Shown: positions 51,128-61,263, numbered from the stretch's first letter. The stretch: DNA of 64,000 nt from an uncultured Prevotella sp. (GCA_934215545.1 CAKQAD010000004.1:1-64000); one strand, 5' to 3'. The notes: generated by a model not told the origin, from the letters alone. Program-made: numbers and translations.

Positions 51128-53314
51128 ATGAACAGATTCTACATTCTAAGGCGGCAGCTCGCCATCGTCATCATGCTGATAGCGGCCCAGTGGGCAAATG
51201 CATCCGCCAACTTGTTCAGGCGAATAAGCATGGAGGGAGTGGAACTGGTGAGCGGCATCAGTTGGGGGCAGATAGACTCTTACACCGAAATGGACAAAGG
51301 TTTCTATCTGTTGAGCTACGACAATAAATACCAGCCCGACACCAGCAACCCCCTATTTACTGCCAATCCATTGGGAGGGTGCGCCTATCACGATGGAAAA
51401 ATATATAGCAACGAGTTCGAAACCCGCAACAGCAATGAACATCCTATGTGGCGCATCTATGATGCCACTACACACAAGCTGCTGTCAGAACACAAGCTTA
51501 GCGACAACTGCAGCAGTACCACATCGGGCATCACCTACGATGCCACCACCAACGTGTTGTGGGGATTTAACGAGACGTATATGGAGTATTATCTGGTGAA
51601 GATTGATCCCAACACCGGAGAGATGACACGCATCGGCATGCCACACGACCGAACATACAAATATCTTGGTATAGCATGCAGCCCCACAGGCATGCTCTAT
51701 TGCACATATCTCGACAAGGAGACGGAGACGCTCTATCTGGGAAAGGTGCGTAAAACCGATGGACGCATAACGCCCGTCGGAACGGTGACGGCTACAAACA
51801 TGCTCGATGGCGACACATTCATAAACTATGGCTACGACCAATCGATTTTCTTCAACTACGGCACCGGAAAGCTGTATTGGCTCACACGAACATCGAGCAG
51901 TAACCTTGGAAAGGAGATTACGGCTCTGTTTCAGCTCAACACAGCAACATGCCAGGCGGAGTTCGTGGCTTACATACCGAAACTTATACATGCTCCTGGG
52001 TGCTTCTTTATGGAGCCAGATGGCAAGGTGCCTGCCATAATTGAGACTTTCGGATGGAAACCCGATGCCGAGGGAGCAGTGGGAGGAACCATGATGATGG
52101 ACATTCCAGCAAAGACATACGACGGACAACAACTCTCCACGCCACTGACATTGCATGTGGTGAACGACGATGGTACTGAGTTGCTGAGCGAGCAGGTGCA
52201 GCCAAGTAGTAGTTTTGTGCGACATTTCGACGCTCTTGCAGCGGGCATGCACAGCGTGAGCATATACGTGAGCAATGCCACGGGAAGCAGTCCGAAGGTG
52301 AACAGAACCTTCCTTGTAGGCTACGACAAGCCTGCTGCGCCAACCAATATAAGGCTCGTGGCTGATGGGCTGCACACAAAGCTGACATGGGAGCCGCCAA
52401 CAACGGGAGCGCACGGACAGCCCATCGATGCCAAAAATTTGAAATATAAAGTGGTGCGTTATCCCTACGAGGTGGTGGTGGCAGAGGCACAGACAGAGCT
52501 TAGCTTCGAAGAAGATCATCCTGCCGACATGACAAGATATGTGTATGCAGTGTGTGCCATTGATGGCACACAGCAGGGCGAGAGCGCATTCTCCAACAAC
52601 CTAATTGTGGGCACGCCACTTGATGTGCCATACGATGGCGGTGGATTTGCCACGCCATTCGACGTGTTCAACTATTACACTGTGCTCGATGCCAATGCCG
52701 ACAAACGCACATGGAGCTATGACAAAGGCTCGTGCCGCGCATATTATATGTTCAACCCGCTTCAGCCTGCCGACGACTGGTTCATCTCGCCGCCTATCAA
52801 CTATAAAAAGGGCAAAACATATAGGCTTACGTTCTCTGCCTATTCGTCGAAAGACGACTATAGGGAGGATATGGATGTGACCTTCGGCGATGGCCGCACT
52901 CCAGAACTGCAGTCGCAGATGCTGATGCAGCTCAGAGATATTCCAACAGAGACAAGCGACGATGCACAAGACTACTATCATGTCGACTTCACCGTGCCAG
53001 AAGATGGTGTCTACTATTATGGCTTCCACGCCGTATCGCCCGCCTATCATGAGATATTATGGCTGGGCGAGGTGCAGGTGGCAGAGGCGCAAGAAACAGC
53101 AATTAGCACCATGCAGACTGCCGCACAGGCAGAGGTAAACGTAGACAGAGGAGTGCTCGAAGTGAAGTGCCACAAGCCATGCCACATAGACATCTACAAT
53201 GCCGAAGGCGTGGTGGTGGCAAAAACCACAGCCGCCAATCTTCGACTGACGCTGAAAAGCGGACTGTATGTAGTGCGGGTGGCTGGTAAAACATTCAAGG
53301 CTATAGTAAAATAA
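51128..53314 (+). CDS. Secreted T9SS cargo protein, tandem paralogue 2
   Basis: 728 aa from ATG 51128, which follows a strong ribosome binding site. Signal peptide YILRRQLAIVIMLIAAQWANAS, then FRRISMEGVELVSGISWG, closely matching the upstream paralogue along its whole length: YHDGKIYSNEF, YLVKIDPNTGEMTRIG, PTNIRLVADGLHTKLTWEPP, ADDWFISPPINYKKGKTY. The tail (HIDIYNAEGVVVAKT, KSGLYVVRVAGK) is a T9SS type A sorting signal. The pair arose by tandem duplication. Unlike its neighbour it has no repeat-derived N-terminal extension. Function unknown. Confidence 0.82.
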   Translation: MNRFYILRRQLAIVIMLIAAQWANASANLFRRISMEGVELVSGISWGQIDSYTEMDKGFYLLSYDNKYQPDTSNPLFTANPLGGCAYHDGKIYSNEFETRNSNEHPMWRIYDATTHKLLSEHKLSDNCSSTTSGITYDATTNVLWGFNETYMEYYLVKIDPNTGEMTRIGMPHDRTYKYLGIACSPTGMLYCTYLDKETETLYLGKVRKTDGRITPVGTVTATNMLDGDTFINYGYDQSIFFNYGTGKLYWLTRTSSSNLGKEITALFQLNTATCQAEFVAYIPKLIHAPGCFFMEPDGKVPAIIETFGWKPDAEGAVGGTMMMDIPAKTYDGQQLSTPLTLHVVNDDGTELLSEQVQPSSSFVRHFDALAAGMHSVSIYVSNATGSSPKVNRTFLVGYDKPAAPTNIRLVADGLHTKLTWEPPTTGAHGQPIDAKNLKYKVVRYPYEVVVAEAQTELSFEEDHPADMTRYVYAVCAIDGTQQGESAFSNNLIVGTPLDVPYDGGGFATPFDVFNYYTVLDANADKRTWSYDKGSCRAYYMFNPLQPADDWFISPPINYKKGKTYRLTFSAYSSKDDYREDMDVTFGDGRTPELQSQMLMQLRDIPTETSDDAQDYYHVDFTVPEDGVYYYGFHAVSPAYHEILWLGEVQVAEAQETAISTMQTAAQAEVNVDRGVLEVKCHKPCHIDIYNAEGVVVAKTTAANLRLTLKSGLYVVRVAGKTFKAIVK

Positions 53315-53367
53315 TTTCTACATAAATTCAACCAAACGGCATGGTGATGCCGCATAAAGAATAGCAG

Positions 53368-53400
53368 TGGCGTGGCTCCGTGATGGAGCCACGCCATTTT
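53368..53400 (+). terminator. Rho-independent terminator
   Basis: 12-bp perfect stem (TGGCGTGGCTCC, 53368-53379; complement 53385-53396), 5-nt loop, T4. Confidence 0.8.
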
Positions 53401-53448
53401 GCGCTTAAATAATCATACAATAATCGAAGATGATTGCCTTTTTTTTCT

Positions 53449-53456
53449 TATTTTTG
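53449..53456 (+). promoter_or_regulatory. Promoter (-7) of the macroglobulin-like gene
   Basis: TATTTTTG, perfect -7 element, 60 bp before the start; no good -33. Confidence 0.5.
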
Positions 53457-53516
53457 TAGTCTAAAAACCATATTCGCCACATTATTAGTAAAAACTATAA
53501 AAAAAAGACACTGGAT

Positions 53517-56500
53517 ATGAAAAAGCTATTCGCCATATTGCTGCTCTCACTAATGCTCATGCCATTAGGGGCAGCCGCCGACTCATATACATCGTTGTGG
53601 AAACAATTTGCCGCTGCGCAGAAGAAAGACCATCCGCTTTCGCAGCTTAAGGTGCTCGGCAAGATAGCTGGCAAAGCACAAAAGGAAAAAGCCTACGGAC
53701 ATTTGATAAAAGCACAGATGTGCAGACTCACCACAATTGCAACCCTATCGCCCGACTCGCTAAACTCGGAAGTGGCAGAGTTGCAGCACTTTGAACAGTG
53801 TGCAGTGGCTGTTGGCGACAATGTGCTCGCAGCCATATATCAGACGGCATTGGGGCAGATATATGCCCATAATCCGGCTCGATTTGATGGAGCCAAGGCA
53901 TTAGCAAAGAGCTATTTTGCCAAGGCAATGAGCCATCCGCACGACTTGGCACAGGCTTTTGCTACTGGCTATAAGCCATATGTGGAGGGCGGAATCGACT
54001 CCAAATGCTTCTACGACGACATGCTGCACATCGTTGGTATGGCAGCAGACGACTATGAGGGCATGCATGCCTACTACGATGCCCATGGCAAGCGCGAGGC
54101 GGCATGCCTCACTGCGCTACATATTGTAAAGGCGAAGCGCCGTGCCAACGATGCCGGAAGGGTGAAGAAATCGAAATATGTGCAGCAACTCGACTCGCTG
54201 ACACAACATTATGCCGACCTCGATGTGGCAGGCGAGATAGCAATAGAACGCTATGCCTACATGGAGGGTGCCGACGATGTTACTGCCGATGACAAGATGA
54301 ACTTCATAAACTATGCTCTTGTGAAGTGGGGCGCATGGCAACGCATGAATATTCTGCGCAACGCACAGCGAAAGCTCACACTGCCATCGCTCCATGCCTC
54401 GTTGGGATCGCAGATAGTTGTGGCTGGAGAACCACGGCAGGTGGTGCTGATGGCTGTCAACAACATTGGTGAGGTGCGACTTAGTGTGAGGCGTCTGAAC
54501 ATCGATGCCACGTCGCCATTAGTGGCGACGGACAATATCGACTACGACCGACTGAGCAAGATGGTTGCTGGCTCGGCGCCTGACGCCACCGACATACGCC
54601 GATATGTGGGAGTGCCTGCCTATCGCACCTTGCGCGACACCATGCAGATAGCTGCTTTGCCAGCGGGAATGTATCTGGTGGAGGTGGCTGCCGATAATGC
54701 CACTGTGCCAGTGGAGCGCTCACTGCTTAGAGTGAGCAATCTATATCCCGTACAAGAGGCGCTGCCTGGAGGGCGCATCAGAATGGCAGTGCTCACAGCA
54801 AGCGACGGACTGCCCGTGCCGGGCGCAAAAGTAGACATCGTAACTTATGGCAAGGACTCCGAAAAGCCTGCTATAACCACATATACATGCGACGAAAATG
54901 GAGAGTGTTATATAAGCAGAACCCAGGGTAAAGACCCCGATGCATATAGGGTGCATACTGCCACCGATAATGCTCTGCCAACAATGAGGCTGGGCTCACG
55001 CTTCTACTACTACGCAACCAAAGCCACAATAAAGCAGGCACGCATTTATACCGACCGAAGCATTTATCGCCCAGGGCAAACGGTGCATGTGGCGCTGGTG
55101 GCATATAGCTACGACAACACACTCTTTAAGGGCGCTGCAGTGGCGGGTCAGAACATAACGCTCACCATGCGCGATGCCAACCGCAAGGAAGTGGCGTCGA
55201 AGACAGTCGTAAGCGACGACTATGGCATGGCTACAGCCGACTTCGTTTTGCCGCAGGGTGCCCTTAATGGCATATACACTGTGCGTAGCGACTATGGACA
55301 GACGGCGTATGCCAACTTCTCGGTAGAGGAATATAAACGCCCAACATTCAGAGTGGAGATGGGCAAACCCGAAGGCAAATATGCTGCTGGCGACAAGGCT
55401 ACTGTAAGGGGCAAGGCTGTGAGCTTTGCCGGTGTGCCAGTGCAGGGCGCCAGCGTGGCAGTGAGTGCAGTGCGTCGTCCGGCATTCTTCTGGCGCGGAT
55501 ATGCTGCTGGCGATGAGCCAGTGGAGCAGGTGCTGACAGATACAGTGCGCACCGATGCTGAGGGATGCTTCAGCATAAAAGTGCCCATAAAAGTGCCCGA
55601 CAGCTACGAAGACCATCCACACCGCTACTACGATTTCGTGGTACAGGCGCTTGCCACCGATATTGCTGGCGAAACACAGATGGGCGAGATAAACTTGCCA
55701 TGGAGCGACCATCCCACAATGCTTACATGCGATGTGCCTGGAAGAGTGCTTCGCGACAGCCTGCACACCATCAGTTTTGCCTATATAAACAATGCCGGAC
55801 AACCGATAGATGCCGACATTACATTCTATATCGATGGTACCAAGCACACGTGCAAGGCAAACCATCCTGCTCGTATAGATGCCTCTAAGTGGACATCGGC
55901 AAAGCATCATCTGGTGGCTTATTGCCAAGGCGACACGCTAACTACATCGTTCATCACCTTCTGCTACGACGACCGCAAGGTAGCAGTGCCCACACACGAC
56001 TGGTTCTATCAGTCGGCAGAGCGTTTCCCTGTAGATGGCAGCCCGGTGTACATACAGATAGGATCAAGCGACTCCATACAGCATGTGGTATATACCATGG
56101 TGGCTGGAGCTACAATAATCGAGGATGGTAGAGCGCAACTCTATAGGGAGGTGCGCACACGAGCCATTAGCTACAAGCCAGAGTGGGGCGACGGCATAAC
56201 GCTGTCGATGTGCTGGGTGAAGGATGGCAAGGCTTATCAGCACACGGCACGAATAGAACGGCCACTGCCCGATGCACGACTCAACATCAAGTGGACTACC
56301 TTCCGCGACCATCTCACACCAGGACATAAGCAAACGTGGACATTGAACATAACACACCCCGATGGAACACCGGCAAAGGCACAGCTGCTTGCTACACTCT
56401 ACGACAAAGCACTCGACCAGCTTCGACCACACTCCACCAGCTTTGAACTGCCCGTATATACAAATGTGCCGTGGATGGGATGGAATGGATGTACCGACAA

Positions 56501-59030
56501 CAACGTATATATATATAGCGAGATGCCAATGAAATTTCTCGATGAACGGGCACTCGACTTCAGCCATTTCGCTTCGTGCGGATGGCAATACGGCTGTCGC
56601 TTGCTGTATAAAGAGTGTGCCATCAGCACAGACGCCATCAATGCAAGCGCCACACGCCAGCCGTCCACCGACCGCAAACTGCTGATGGCGAAAGCAGGCG
56701 GTGCTGCTGATGGCGTTGTAGAGCCAGCTGTAGTGATGAAGAGTGCCACTGACACTGCCAACACACCGATGAGAGCCAACCTTGCCGAGACTGCATTCTT
56801 CTATCCAGGGCTTGTAACCGACAATAAGGGTAATGTGAACATCAGCTTCACGCTGCCAGAAAGCCTTACCACATGGCAACTCTATGCTATGGCACACGAC
56901 AAGGATTTGAACTATGGACAGATAGCAGCCGTAGCAGTGGCAAAAAAGATGCTGATGATACAGCCTAATATGCCACGATTTGTGCGTCGGGCAGATTGCG
57001 GCACCATATCGGCACGAATCTATAACCTCTCGAACAAGAGTGTGAGGGGAGTGGCAAAAATGCAGTTCATCAACCCCGATAATAATAAGGTGGTGTATCG
57101 TAAGGAGTGTAGATATAATGCTAAGGCTGGCGAGCAATTGAGCGTCGACTTCGATTTTGACATGAGAAGCATTTCTGCCGATGGATTGCTCATCTGCCGA
57201 ATAAGCACCGAAGCTGGCGCATGGAGCGATGGCGAGCAACATTATCTGGCGGTGGTGCCACAGAAGGAGATGCTGACAAATACCAAAGCATTCACACTGG
57301 GCGAGAACGACAAACTCTGTATCGACCTGAAGCAGATGTTTGGTTCTGCCGATGGCAATGTGCTCACTGTGGAGACAACCGACAATCCTGCATGGATGAT
57401 GATTCAGGCATTGCCTGCACTCGCCGATGCCGATGCCGACAATGCTATATCGCTGGCATCGGCTTATTATGCCAATGCCATCAGCCGGAATATATTGCAC
57501 TCGGTGCCTGAAATAAAACAGACACTGACGGCGTGGCAGAAGCAGACTGCCACCATTGGTGGTGGGGCAATGCAGAGTAGGTTGCAGGCAAATGCTGAAC
57601 TGAAGCAACTGTTGCTCGACGAAACGCCATGGGTGCTTGAGGCACAGCGAGAGGGTGAACAGCAGCAGATGCTTTTGAACTATTTTGACGAGTCGCTAAC
57701 CAATTATCGCATTGTAAACAACATAGCAAAGCTCTCGTTGCTGCAAAACGAAGATGGATCGTTTGCGTGGTGGAAGGGCATGACGGGTAGCACACCACTC
57801 ACTGGCAGGGTGCTGCAGATGCTGGTGCGACTCAACACCATGATTGGCAACCAAAGCGAAACGGCAGGCATCGTAGCCGCTGCATTCAAATTCATGGACA
57901 AGCAGATGGCACACGAGGTGCAGAGTATGCAACAGCAGCAGGCTAAGGGCTTAGGAATGCCCGTGCCAAGCGAGCAGGCTATAGGTTATCTCTATGCAAG
58001 CACGCTCGCCAAGCGCAACATGAAAGGCGCAACGCTGGCAAACTATAAATATCTGCTTGATTTGATTGCGACCGCAAACCCACAGCTCGACATTTGTCAG
58101 AAGGCTATGGCAGCGGTGGTGCTCGCAGACAATGGCTACAGAAAGCAGGCTGCCGACATGCTCGAAAGCATAAAACAATATATGGTGATGAGCAACGATA
58201 TGGGCCGCTATTTCGACACACCAAAGGCTCGCTATTCGTGGTGCGACTATCGCATACCAACACAGGTGGCTGCCATAGAAGCGTTACAAATGCTTACCCC
58301 CGACGACAAGAGCACCATCGACGATATGAAGCGATGGCTGCTGCAGTCGAAACGTACACAGGCATGGACCACACCTATCAATACGGCAGATGCGGTGTAT
58401 GCTTTCCTCAATGGCAATGTGGCAGCACTTAAAGCAGAAGAGGCTGGTAGCGTAGAGCTGACACTCAACGGAAAGAAATGGACTGCACCAAAGGCGCAGG
58501 CAATGGTAGGATATGCAAAGATGGTGAAAAGCGGAACAGAAATGAACAACCTTATCATCAGCAAGGCATCGGGCAAGATGGCGTGGGGAGCGGTGTATGC
58601 ACAGTCAATGCAGAGTGCTGACTCTATTGCCGCTACTGCCACAGGCATGAAGGTGAAGCGAGAGATAGTGAAGAACGGCGTGGCTTGCACAGAAGACAAA
58701 GTGAAGCTATGTATAGGCGATAGAATAGTGGTGAGAATAATTGTGGATGCCGACCGTGACTACGACTTCGTGATGATTGCCGACAAGAGGGCTGCATGCC
58801 TCGAACCTACAGCGCAGCTTAGTGGATATCGTGATGGCTGCTATTGCTCAACAAAGGATAATGCAACCTACTTCTTCTTCGACACCTTTGCCAAAGGACA
58901 ACATGTGGTGGAACAGGAATATTATGTCGACCGTAAAGGCACATATCACACAGGCACATGCACAGTGCAGTGTGCTTATAGTCCGGAGTTCGGAGCACGA
59001 ACAAAGGCGGCAAAACTGGTGGTAGAATAA
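53517..59030 (+). CDS. Alpha-2-macroglobulin family protein
   Basis: Very large exported protein (1837 aa) with signal peptide MKKLFAILLLSLMLMPLGAAA. After an N-terminal helical region of about 300 residues comes the MG1/MG2 region (YTDRSIYRPGQTVHVALVAY), further macroglobulin beta-domains, and the A2M domain (TAFFYPG-like, then FTLPESLTTWQLYAMAHD). A helical alpha/alpha toroid carries NEDGSFAWWKGM, and a terminal receptor-like domain closes the protein. The thioester motif CxEQ of the trapping class is not present. Bacterial relatives guard the envelope against proteases or take part in surface assembly. It is followed 22 bp later by a DUF1573 gene. Confidence 0.92.
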   Translation: MKKLFAILLLSLMLMPLGAAADSYTSLWKQFAAAQKKDHPLSQLKVLGKIAGKAQKEKAYGHLIKAQMCRLTTIATLSPDSLNSEVAELQHFEQCAVAVGDNVLAAIYQTALGQIYAHNPARFDGAKALAKSYFAKAMSHPHDLAQAFATGYKPYVEGGIDSKCFYDDMLHIVGMAADDYEGMHAYYDAHGKREAACLTALHIVKAKRRANDAGRVKKSKYVQQLDSLTQHYADLDVAGEIAIERYAYMEGADDVTADDKMNFINYALVKWGAWQRMNILRNAQRKLTLPSLHASLGSQIVVAGEPRQVVLMAVNNIGEVRLSVRRLNIDATSPLVATDNIDYDRLSKMVAGSAPDATDIRRYVGVPAYRTLRDTMQIAALPAGMYLVEVAADNATVPVERSLLRVSNLYPVQEALPGGRIRMAVLTASDGLPVPGAKVDIVTYGKDSEKPAITTYTCDENGECYISRTQGKDPDAYRVHTATDNALPTMRLGSRFYYYATKATIKQARIYTDRSIYRPGQTVHVALVAYSYDNTLFKGAAVAGQNITLTMRDANRKEVASKTVVSDDYGMATADFVLPQGALNGIYTVRSDYGQTAYANFSVEEYKRPTFRVEMGKPEGKYAAGDKATVRGKAVSFAGVPVQGASVAVSAVRRPAFFWRGYAAGDEPVEQVLTDTVRTDAEGCFSIKVPIKVPDSYEDHPHRYYDFVVQALATDIAGETQMGEINLPWSDHPTMLTCDVPGRVLRDSLHTISFAYINNAGQPIDADITFYIDGTKHTCKANHPARIDASKWTSAKHHLVAYCQGDTLTTSFITFCYDDRKVAVPTHDWFYQSAERFPVDGSPVYIQIGSSDSIQHVVYTMVAGATIIEDGRAQLYREVRTRAISYKPEWGDGITLSMCWVKDGKAYQHTARIERPLPDARLNIKWTTFRDHLTPGHKQTWTLNITHPDGTPAKAQLLATLYDKALDQLRPHSTSFELPVYTNVPWMGWNGCTDNNVYIYSEMPMKFLDERALDFSHFASCGWQYGCRLLYKECAISTDAINASATRQPSTDRKLLMAKAGGAADGVVEPAVVMKSATDTANTPMRANLAETAFFYPGLVTDNKGNVNISFTLPESLTTWQLYAMAHDKDLNYGQIAAVAVAKKMLMIQPNMPRFVRRADCGTISARIYNLSNKSVRGVAKMQFINPDNNKVVYRKECRYNAKAGEQLSVDFDFDMRSISADGLLICRISTEAGAWSDGEQHYLAVVPQKEMLTNTKAFTLGENDKLCIDLKQMFGSADGNVLTVETTDNPAWMMIQALPALADADADNAISLASAYYANAISRNILHSVPEIKQTLTAWQKQTATIGGGAMQSRLQANAELKQLLLDETPWVLEAQREGEQQQMLLNYFDESLTNYRIVNNIAKLSLLQNEDGSFAWWKGMTGSTPLTGRVLQMLVRLNTMIGNQSETAGIVAAAFKFMDKQMAHEVQSMQQQQAKGLGMPVPSEQAIGYLYASTLAKRNMKGATLANYKYLLDLIATANPQLDICQKAMAAVVLADNGYRKQAADMLESIKQYMVMSNDMGRYFDTPKARYSWCDYRIPTQVAAIEALQMLTPDDKSTIDDMKRWLLQSKRTQAWTTPINTADAVYAFLNGNVAALKAEEAGSVELTLNGKKWTAPKAQAMVGYAKMVKSGTEMNNLIISKASGKMAWGAVYAQSMQSADSIAATATGMKVKREIVKNGVACTEDKVKLCIGDRIVVRIIVDADRDYDFVMIADKRAACLEPTAQLSGYRDGCYCSTKDNATYFFFDTFAKGQHVVEQEYYVDRKGTYHTGTCTVQCAYSPEFGARTKAAKLVVE

Positions 59031-59052
59031 ATCTATAAATACGATCAAGACA

Positions 59053-60129
59053 ATGAACAAATTATTTATATCAGCCATACTTCTTTCAATGGCTACCAAC
59101 ATGGCGTGGGCACAGAGACTCACTGCTGTAAATAAGGTGGTGGACTGCGGACAGATTGCTTATCAGACGCCAACAACTGCCGAGTTTGTGATAAAGAACA
59201 AAGGCAATGCACCAATACGCATTGTGGATGTGCGAACAAGTTGCGGATGCACAGCGGTTGACTATCCAAAAGGTGATATCGCTGCAGGAAGCAAGTTTAC
59301 AGTGCGAGTGACATACGATGCACAGACAATGGGACACTTCGACAAATTTGTCGATGTGTATGCCGATGCAAAAAACAAACCGCTCGTACTTAGAGTGAGA
59401 GGCAACGTTGTGAGAGAGGTGGTGGACTTCGGAGGACAATACGACTTCATGCTCGGAAACATCAGTGCCGACTGCAACGATGTGGAGTTCGACGACGTGA
59501 ATCGTGGAGAGCGACCACAGAAGAAAATACATATACGCAACACCACAAGTCAGACCATAGAGCCTGTGGTGATGCACCTGCCACAATATCTCATTGCTGA
59601 TGTGTCGCCATCGAAAATATTGCCTGGACGAAGTGGCATCGTAACCATGACACTCGACTCACGACACCTAAAGGATATGGGACTGACACAGACATCGGTA
59701 TATCTTGGAGAATTCCCTGGCGACCGTGTAAGCCACGATAAGGAGATTGGAGTCTCGGCAGTATTACTGCCTAAATTCGACAATCTCACATCAAAGCAAC
59801 TGGCTAAGGCGCCAAGATTGTATATCTCGACAAAGGAATTGAACCTCGGTGCTTTCAATGGAAAGAAGAAACTGAAGGGAGAAATAATTATACGCAACGA
59901 TGGCAAGACAACACTCAACATCCGCTCACTGCAGATGTTTACTGTGGGATTGCAGGTGTCGCTGCAAAAGCAAAATCTTGAACCCGGAGAAACAGCAAAA
60001 ATAAAGGTTACGGCAGAACGACGACTGATAAAAACTGCACGATCTGCACCACGAATTCTGATGATTACCAACGACCCGAAACAACCAAAGGTGACGATAA
60101 AGATAAAGACAGACGATGGCAACAAATGA
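59053..60129 (+). CDS. DUF1573 domain-containing exported protein
   Basis: 358 aa with a signal peptide (FISAILLSMATNMAWAQ). The DUF1573 domain starts VVDCGQIAYQTPTTAEFVIKN, with NAPIRIVDVRTSCGCTAVDY, whose CGC pair is a hallmark of the family. A second similar ASH-like beta-domain covers about residues 190-350. Function unknown; these proteins are abundant in Bacteroidetes envelopes. It lies between the macroglobulin gene (22 bp) and ispH, whose start overlaps its last 14 bases. Confidence 0.85.
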   Translation: MNKLFISAILLSMATNMAWAQRLTAVNKVVDCGQIAYQTPTTAEFVIKNKGNAPIRIVDVRTSCGCTAVDYPKGDIAAGSKFTVRVTYDAQTMGHFDKFVDVYADAKNKPLVLRVRGNVVREVVDFGGQYDFMLGNISADCNDVEFDDVNRGERPQKKIHIRNTTSQTIEPVVMHLPQYLIADVSPSKILPGRSGIVTMTLDSRHLKDMGLTQTSVYLGEFPGDRVSHDKEIGVSAVLLPKFDNLTSKQLAKAPRLYISTKELNLGAFNGKKKLKGEIIIRNDGKTTLNIRSLQMFTVGLQVSLQKQNLEPGETAKIKVTAERRLIKTARSAPRILMITNDPKQPKVTIKIKTDDGNK

Positions 60130-60988
60130 TAATCTGATTATAGAAATCGATAAGGAAAGCGGATTTTGCTTCGGAGTGACAACGGCAATAAAAAAAGCAG
60201 AAGAGGAACTTGCCAAGGGTAACACTCTATATTGCTTGGGGGATATTGTGCATAATGGTATGGAGGTGAAGAGACTGCATGAACAGGGGCTCATCACCAT
60301 CAACCACGAAGAGATGCGCTCGCTGCATAAGGCAAAAGTGCTGCTCAGAGCTCATGGTGAACCGCCCGAAACCTATACGCTTGCTCATGGCAACAATATA
60401 GACATTATAGATGCAACATGTCCTGTGGTGCTGGCACTGCAGCGACGCATAAAACTACAGTACGACACCAATCCCAATGCACAGATAGTGATATTCGGAA
60501 AGAGAGGACATGCTGAAGTGCTTGGACTTGTGGGGCAGACCAATGGCATGGCAATGGTGGTGGAGAACGTTGATGATGCAGCACGACTCGACTTTACACG
60601 CGACATTTATCTATATTCGCAAACGACCAAATCGCTACAAGGCTTTCATAACATCATCGATTATATTCAGCAGCATATGAGCGATGGCGCCACATTCAAA
60701 AGCTTCGACACTATATGCCGACAGGTGGCAAACAGAATGCCCAATATCGCTGCTTTTGCAGCACGACATGACGTGATAATATTTGTGTCGGGAAGAAAAA
60801 GCAGCAATGGAAAAGTGCTCTTCAATGAGTGTTGCAGCGTGAACGAAAACAGTCATCAGATAGAAAGTCCAGAAGAAATTGATATGGAGTGGTTCAGCGG
60901 AGCACAAACAGTGGGAATATGTGGAGCTACAAGCACACCAAAATGGCTCATGGAGCAATGTAGAGAGAAGATAATGGGGAGTTTTTGA
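60116..60988 (+). CDS. ispH: 4-hydroxy-3-methylbut-2-enyl diphosphate reductase
   Basis: Final enzyme of the MEP isoprenoid pathway; an iron-sulphur protein making IPP and DMAPP. The 290-aa sequence has the three cluster cysteines in ESGFCFGV (near residue 18), IDATCPVV (near 102) and DTICRQVANR. HG motifs in RAHGEPP and KRGHAEVLG and the C-terminal GICGATSTPKWL complete the active site. The start overlaps the DUF1573 gene by 14 bases in another frame, so they are probably coupled, though their functions are unrelated. Confidence 0.96.
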   Translation: MATNDNLIIEIDKESGFCFGVTTAIKKAEEELAKGNTLYCLGDIVHNGMEVKRLHEQGLITINHEEMRSLHKAKVLLRAHGEPPETYTLAHGNNIDIIDATCPVVLALQRRIKLQYDTNPNAQIVIFGKRGHAEVLGLVGQTNGMAMVVENVDDAARLDFTRDIYLYSQTTKSLQGFHNIIDYIQQHMSDGATFKSFDTICRQVANRMPNIAAFAARHDVIIFVSGRKSSNGKVLFNECCSVNENSHQIESPEEIDMEWFSGAQTVGICGATSTPKWLMEQCREKIMGSF

Positions 60989-61255
60989 GTTTTGAATTGT
61001 CGGCTACGCCGATTTTGAATTGTTCAATTTTGAATTTTAAATTTTGAGTTGTTGCCTTCGGCAATTTTGAATTATTCATTTTGATTTTTCGCTGTTGGCG
61101 GTTTTAGGCTGCGAATTCAGAATTCAAAATTCTTTAATTCAAAATGCGCGCAGTGCACAACTCAAAATTCAAAACTCAAAATGCGCAAAGCGCACAACTC
61201 AAAACTCAAAACTCACAACTCAAAATTGTAGCTCTGCTGCATCTCAAAACTCAAA
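60989..61255. repeat. Mosaic repeat array F
   Basis: TTTTGAR heptamers with modules TCGGCTACGCCGA, TTGCCTTCGGCAA, the inverted core TTTTTCGCTGTTGGCGG...GGCTGCGAATTC (61084-61116), GCGCGCAGTGCGC-like, GCGCAAAGCGC, then YTCAAAA heptamers and GCTCTGCTGC. Longest copy in the window. Confidence 0.85.
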
Positions 61256-61263
61256 TATTGGAA

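Noticed and set aside
56064-57608. 514-codon open frame on the minus strand inside the macroglobulin gene
   Set aside because: It is a shadow of the plus-strand coding frame: no start context, composition rich in Cys/His/Leu typical of antisense frames, no domain. Similar long antisense frames at 374-1243, 43166-44251 and 51485-52519 were dropped for the same reason.
57361-57700. Thioester (CxEQ) site in the macroglobulin-like protein
   Set aside because: No Cys-Gly/Leu-Glu-Gln motif found in the expected region; EQ pairs present lack the cysteine.
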